In this document: positions 61,637-64,000 of the stretch, one piece after another
Numbering within the stretch: position 1 is the stretch's first letter
How the letters are laid out: each line of letters starts with the position of its first letter
Source of the DNA: JANMCE01 sp963791625
GTDB taxonomy: Bacteria; Actinomycetota; Acidimicrobiia; Acidimicrobiales; Ilumatobacteraceae
DNA length: 64,000 nucleotides
Direction of reading: 5' to 3'
Assembly: GCA_963791625.1 (NCBI GenBank)
Contig: CAWBTA010000006.1
Span: forward strand, 434,001 to 498,000
Program-made: the position numbers and the translations under genes
Notes under the pieces: generated by a model
The model's input: only the letters and a program-made list of their open reading frames with translations
Told to the model about the DNA's origin: nothing
Databases searched by the model: none

Positions 61637-62158
61637 CTAGATGCAGCGCGTCCGCACGCGTCTTGCGAGCTCAGCGACGTCGATATCGGTCTCGGTGTTG
61701 GCGACAACGAGGCGACCGATCTCCAGCGGCCCGTGGCGGGCCAGCGCCTGGAACTGTGCGACGAGATCCGTTCGATCTGCATCGCGATGGCCATCGTGAC
61801 GGATGCGCGAACGGAAGCGCGCCTCGGCCACATCCGGCGAGCAGTTGCAGAACACTTCGACAACGTTCGGCAGGTTCCTCAGCCACTCGGTCGACGTGCC
61901 CGCTGTGATTGAGACCTGTTCACGACGCCAGAACGATACGAGCACAGCCGAAGAAAGCGATAGGGCTCGCTCCTGCAACTCAGCGTCCGCAAGTCGGCTC
62001 AGGGTTGAGCGGAGTGTCGAATCGATCTCGTCGTAGGCAGCGAAGTAAGCCTCGAGGAAGTCGTCCTTGTCGAGGACCTCCAGCTCAAGCGCGGCTCCAA
62101 GCTGGCGGCCGAGCGTCGATTTACCGCTGCCCGGAAGCCCACTCATCACTACGAACAT
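61637..62158 (-). CDS. P-loop kinase (AAA_33 type)
   Basis: This 173-aa protein has Walker A GLPGSGKST at residues 7-15, VLDKDDFLEAYF as the second motif, then SSAVLVSFWRREQ and WLRNLPNVVEVFCNCSPDVAEARFRSRIRH. It resembles small-molecule or nucleotide kinases of the zeta-toxin/gluconate kinase-like fold; the substrate is unknown. It lies 28 bp downstream of the glutamine synthetase-like gene in the same direction and is probably in its operon. Confidence 0.78.
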   Translation of the reverse strand: MFVVMSGLPGSGKSTLGRQLGAALELEVLDKDDFLEAYFAAYDEIDSTLRSTLSRLADAELQERALSLSSAVLVSFWRREQVSITAGTSTEWLRNLPNVVEVFCNCSPDVAEARFRSRIRHDGHRDADRTDLVAQFQALARHGPLEIGRLVVANTETDIDVAELARRVRTRCI

Positions 62159-62186
62159 GGCCACCGTCCAGCACAATGCTGCAACG

Positions 62187-63485
62187 CTAGAGGAAGCCGA
62201 GGTAGTGGGTGAGTTCCCAGTCGGTGACGGCGGCCATGAACTTGTCGTGCTCGGCTCGCTTGATGGCGGTCCAATGGTCCACGACGGGGGCACCACCCAT
62301 CGCCGCGCTGAACGCCGCGTCGGCCACGAGGGCATCCATCGAGAGGCCGAGGTTGTCGGGAACGTGGCTACTCGTTGTGCCCGCTGACTCGATGCCATCG
62401 AGCGTTTCCTGCGGCGGGAGCGCCAGACCGGCCTCAACCCCGAGTCGGGCTGCGTTCAACACGGCGGCTGTCGCCAGGTAGGGGTTGGCCGCGCCGTCGC
62501 TCATGCGGTGCTCAATGCGTTTGCCCTCGTCGTTGCCGGCCGGAATGCGCACCGTGCAGTGACGATGGTCGACACCCCAGTTGGCCCAGTATCCCGACAT
62601 CATCGCCGGTCGCAGCCGCTTGTAGGCATTCACCGTTGGGGCGCAGAACGCGGCCATCGCCTCGTGATGTGCCAACAGCCCCGCGATCGATTGTTGCGCC
62701 AGTAACGAAAGGCCGCTCGGCCCCTTGGTGTCGAGGAACGCGTTCTTGCCGCGCTTGTTCTGCATCGACAGATTGACGTGCAGACCGCTGCCGCCCTTAC
62801 CGTTGAACGGCTTGCCCAGAAACGTCAACAGCAAGCCTCGCTTGGCGGCGAGTTCCTGGCACATCACTTTGAAAAGGAAGATGTCATCGACGTGCCGCAG
62901 CGCGTCCCCGTACTCCAACGTGAGCTCGAACTGCGGCGTGTCGTACTCGCTGTTCAGGGATTCAAGCGGCAGCCCGACGCGCTCGGCCGTCCACATGATG
63001 TCGTCCATCAATCCGGTCGGATCAACGGCGTTGCCGGTGCCGTACACAAAAGCCCGCGGCGTATCCCACTCGGTCCAGCCACCGCGACCATCGGGTTGCA
63101 GGATGTACGCCTCAAGCTCAATACCAACCATGGGCTTCACGCCGTGGGCAGACCATGCATCAATCGCGTTGCGCAGGATGGTGCGGGGAGCGATAGCGAG
63201 CGGGGAATTTCGATAGGAGAGATCACCGACCACGATCCCGGTGCGGTCGTCCTCCCAGCTTGCTCGAATGTCGGCTTGCTCAAACGACACATCCACGTCG
63301 GGGGAGCCTTCCAACAGCATGCCGCCCGGCGCGTCAATCATGGTGCGGTCGAAGTCGAGATTGAAAAGGGACACACAGTGGTGGGTGCGATGCCCGGCAA
63401 ACTTGGCGGGCACGTACTTGCCGCGGGCAATGCCGTGATGGTCGGGAAACAGCACTCGCAAGCGGTCGTAGGCGACGTCGGTCAT
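62187..63485 (-). CDS. Glutamine synthetase-like ligase, gamma-glutamylpolyamine type
   Basis: This 432-aa enzyme has GS-family landmarks: GIARGKYVPAKFAGH early, VKPMVGIELEAYI (metal Glu), GKGGSGLHVNLSMQN (ATP and metal), NAYKRLRPAMMSGYWANWGVDHRHCTVRIP and NPYLATAAVLNA. It is shorter than GlnA-I and lacks the adenylylation loop, like PuuA/GlnA3-type enzymes that ligate glutamate to putrescine or other amines. Divergent from an aminotransferase, it fits a gamma-glutamyl amine pathway completed by the PuuD-like hydrolases. TAACCT lies 6 nt before its ATG. Confidence 0.88.
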   Translation of the reverse strand: MTDVAYDRLRVLFPDHHGIARGKYVPAKFAGHRTHHCVSLFNLDFDRTMIDAPGGMLLEGSPDVDVSFEQADIRASWEDDRTGIVVGDLSYRNSPLAIAPRTILRNAIDAWSAHGVKPMVGIELEAYILQPDGRGGWTEWDTPRAFVYGTGNAVDPTGLMDDIMWTAERVGLPLESLNSEYDTPQFELTLEYGDALRHVDDIFLFKVMCQELAAKRGLLLTFLGKPFNGKGGSGLHVNLSMQNKRGKNAFLDTKGPSGLSLLAQQSIAGLLAHHEAMAAFCAPTVNAYKRLRPAMMSGYWANWGVDHRHCTVRIPAGNDEGKRIEHRMSDGAANPYLATAAVLNAARLGVEAGLALPPQETLDGIESAGTTSSHVPDNLGLSMDALVADAAFSAAMGGAPVVDHWTAIKRAEHDKFMAAVTDWELTHYLGFL

Positions 63486-63497
63486 CGCCGCAGGTTA
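63486..63497 (-). promoter_or_regulatory. Putative leaderless -10 box for the GS-like gene
   Basis: On the minus strand TAACCT (63492-63497) is followed by 6 nt and ATG 63485. Confidence 0.5.
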
Positions 63498-63555
63498 GCA
63501 AGCCGCGGGAGGGTCGTTTGGCAGCGAACGACTACACCGTCGAGACGGTCAGGCG

Positions 63556-63580
63556 TACACTGACCACAGCACAAGGAGGT
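63556..63580 (+). promoter_or_regulatory. -10 box and strong RBS for the aminotransferase gene
   Basis: TACACT at 63556-63561 and AGGAGGT at 63574-63580, 5 nt before ATG 63586. Unlike most genes here this one has a leader of about 18 nt with a full Shine-Dalgarno sequence. Confidence 0.5.
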
Positions 63581-63585
63581 GCACC

Positions 63586-64000
63586 ATGGGCTCTCATCTC
63601 GCCCCCGTTTGGTTCTCGGTCACAGATTTACAGGTGGTGTCAGGAAAGGGTTCGTGGGTCACCACCGTTGACGGTGAGCAGTACCTCGACTTCTCGTCCG
63701 GTATCGCCGTCACGTCCACCGGTCATTCGCACCCGCACGTCGTAAAGGCCATCGGTGACCAGGCTGCCAAGTTCATCCATGCGCAGGTCAACGTCTACCG
63801 ACACGACCTGCTCGAGCCCCTCGCGGCTCGTCTCGCGTCACTGGCCCCGGGTGACATCGACACCTTCTTCTACGCCAACTCCGGCGCCGAAATCACCGAG
63901 GCGGCCATCAAGCTGGCCAAGCAGGCGACCAAACGCCCGAACGTCATTGTGTTCTCGGGCAGCTTCCATGGCCGCACCCACTTGGCGATGGCCATGACCA
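63586..64000 (+). CDS. Class III PLP aminotransferase, 5' part (GabT-like)
   Basis: The first 138 codons are in the window and the gene continues beyond it. The sequence reads GSWVTTVDGEQYLDFSSGIAVTSTGHSHPHVVKAI, FFYANSGAEITEAAIKLAKQAT and SGSFHGRTHLAMAMT, the N-terminal pattern of 4-aminobutyrate, ornithine and acetylornithine aminotransferases. The PLP lysine lies outside the window. The pairing with a divergent glutamine synthetase-like ligase favours an amine or GABA substrate. Confidence 0.9.
   Translation, partial: MGSHLAPVWFSVTDLQVVSGKGSWVTTVDGEQYLDFSSGIAVTSTGHSHPHVVKAIGDQAAKFIHAQVNVYRHDLLEPLAARLASLAPGDIDTFFYANSGAEITEAAIKLAKQATKRPNVIVFSGSFHGRTHLAMAMT

Noticed and set aside
1..64000. 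CRISPR arrays, tRNA or rRNA genes, insertion sequences
   Set aside because: Gaps are short and none shows spaced repeats, a cloverleaf-like segment, rRNA-like sequence or transposase motifs on reading both strands by eye.

Overview
The window is a high-GC bacterial chromosome segment, most likely from an actinobacterium and, by inference, class Acidimicrobiia or a close relative. The grounds are a mycothiol-type maleylpyruvate isomerase, a group II truncated globin, MenB of the mycobacterial type, an EF-G2 paralogue, a mycobacterial-looking PknH-like sensor domain, frequent GTG starts, and many genes whose start codon sits only 6-8 nt after a TANNNT box (leaderless architecture). I see no rRNA, tRNA, CRISPR array, transposase or phage gene.

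Layout. 1-8.2 kb: ornithine/lysine-type decarboxylase, EF-G2, ComF, SecA and RF2. 8.3-14.8 kb: a frameshifted phosphatidylcholine synthase, FtsE-FtsX-GlbO, an anchored SGNH hydrolase, an MFS carrier and a PuuD-like amidohydrolase. 14.8-17.9 kb: siroheme and sulfite reduction (precorrin-2 dehydrogenase, sulfite reductase, uroporphyrinogen methyltransferase) around a mirror-image divergent promoter. 18-20.3 kb: Tat lipoprotein DUF2271, a PepSY-type membrane protein and ApbE. 20.4-22.9 kb: MenB and an ABC-2 exporter. 23-30.1 kb: a type I restriction-modification island (hsdM, a YhcG/DUF1016 nuclease, a 51-aa coupled ORF, hsdS, hsdR) in which everything after hsdM carries single-base indels. 30.2-32.4 kb: a secreted subtilase and a glycosyltransferase.

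32.4-38.9 kb holds an ECF sigma factor, a Ser/Thr kinase, a membrane-anchored Hsp70-like protein with an extracytoplasmic sensor-like domain, and a membrane-anchored FHA-HtrA protease. Together these look like an envelope stress-sensing module and are the best candidate here for an undescribed system. 39.2-43.4 kb: three glycosyltransferases, each with an extra beta-rich insertion. 43.6-47.6 kb: cobS, cobU, marR, cfa and iclR on the minus strand.

47.6-53.2 kb: an aromatic degradation cluster with alcohol dehydrogenase, Rieske oxygenase alpha and beta, gentisate dioxygenase, fumarylpyruvate hydrolase and maleylpyruvate isomerase, giving salicylate (or a relative) to gentisate to fumarate plus pyruvate. 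It contains a relic of an alpha/beta hydrolase. 53.3-60.9 kb: an orphan molybdenum hydroxylase large subunit, an LLM flavin monooxygenase, a truncated GMC oxidoreductase, a Gfo/Idh oxidoreductase, a LigB-type extradiol dioxygenase, a second PuuD-like enzyme and a GNAT acetyltransferase. 61-64 kb: YCII protein, a P-loop kinase, a glutamine synthetase-like ligase and the start of a class III aminotransferase. The last two, with the PuuD-like enzymes and the decarboxylase, suggest polyamine metabolism through gamma-glutamylated intermediates.
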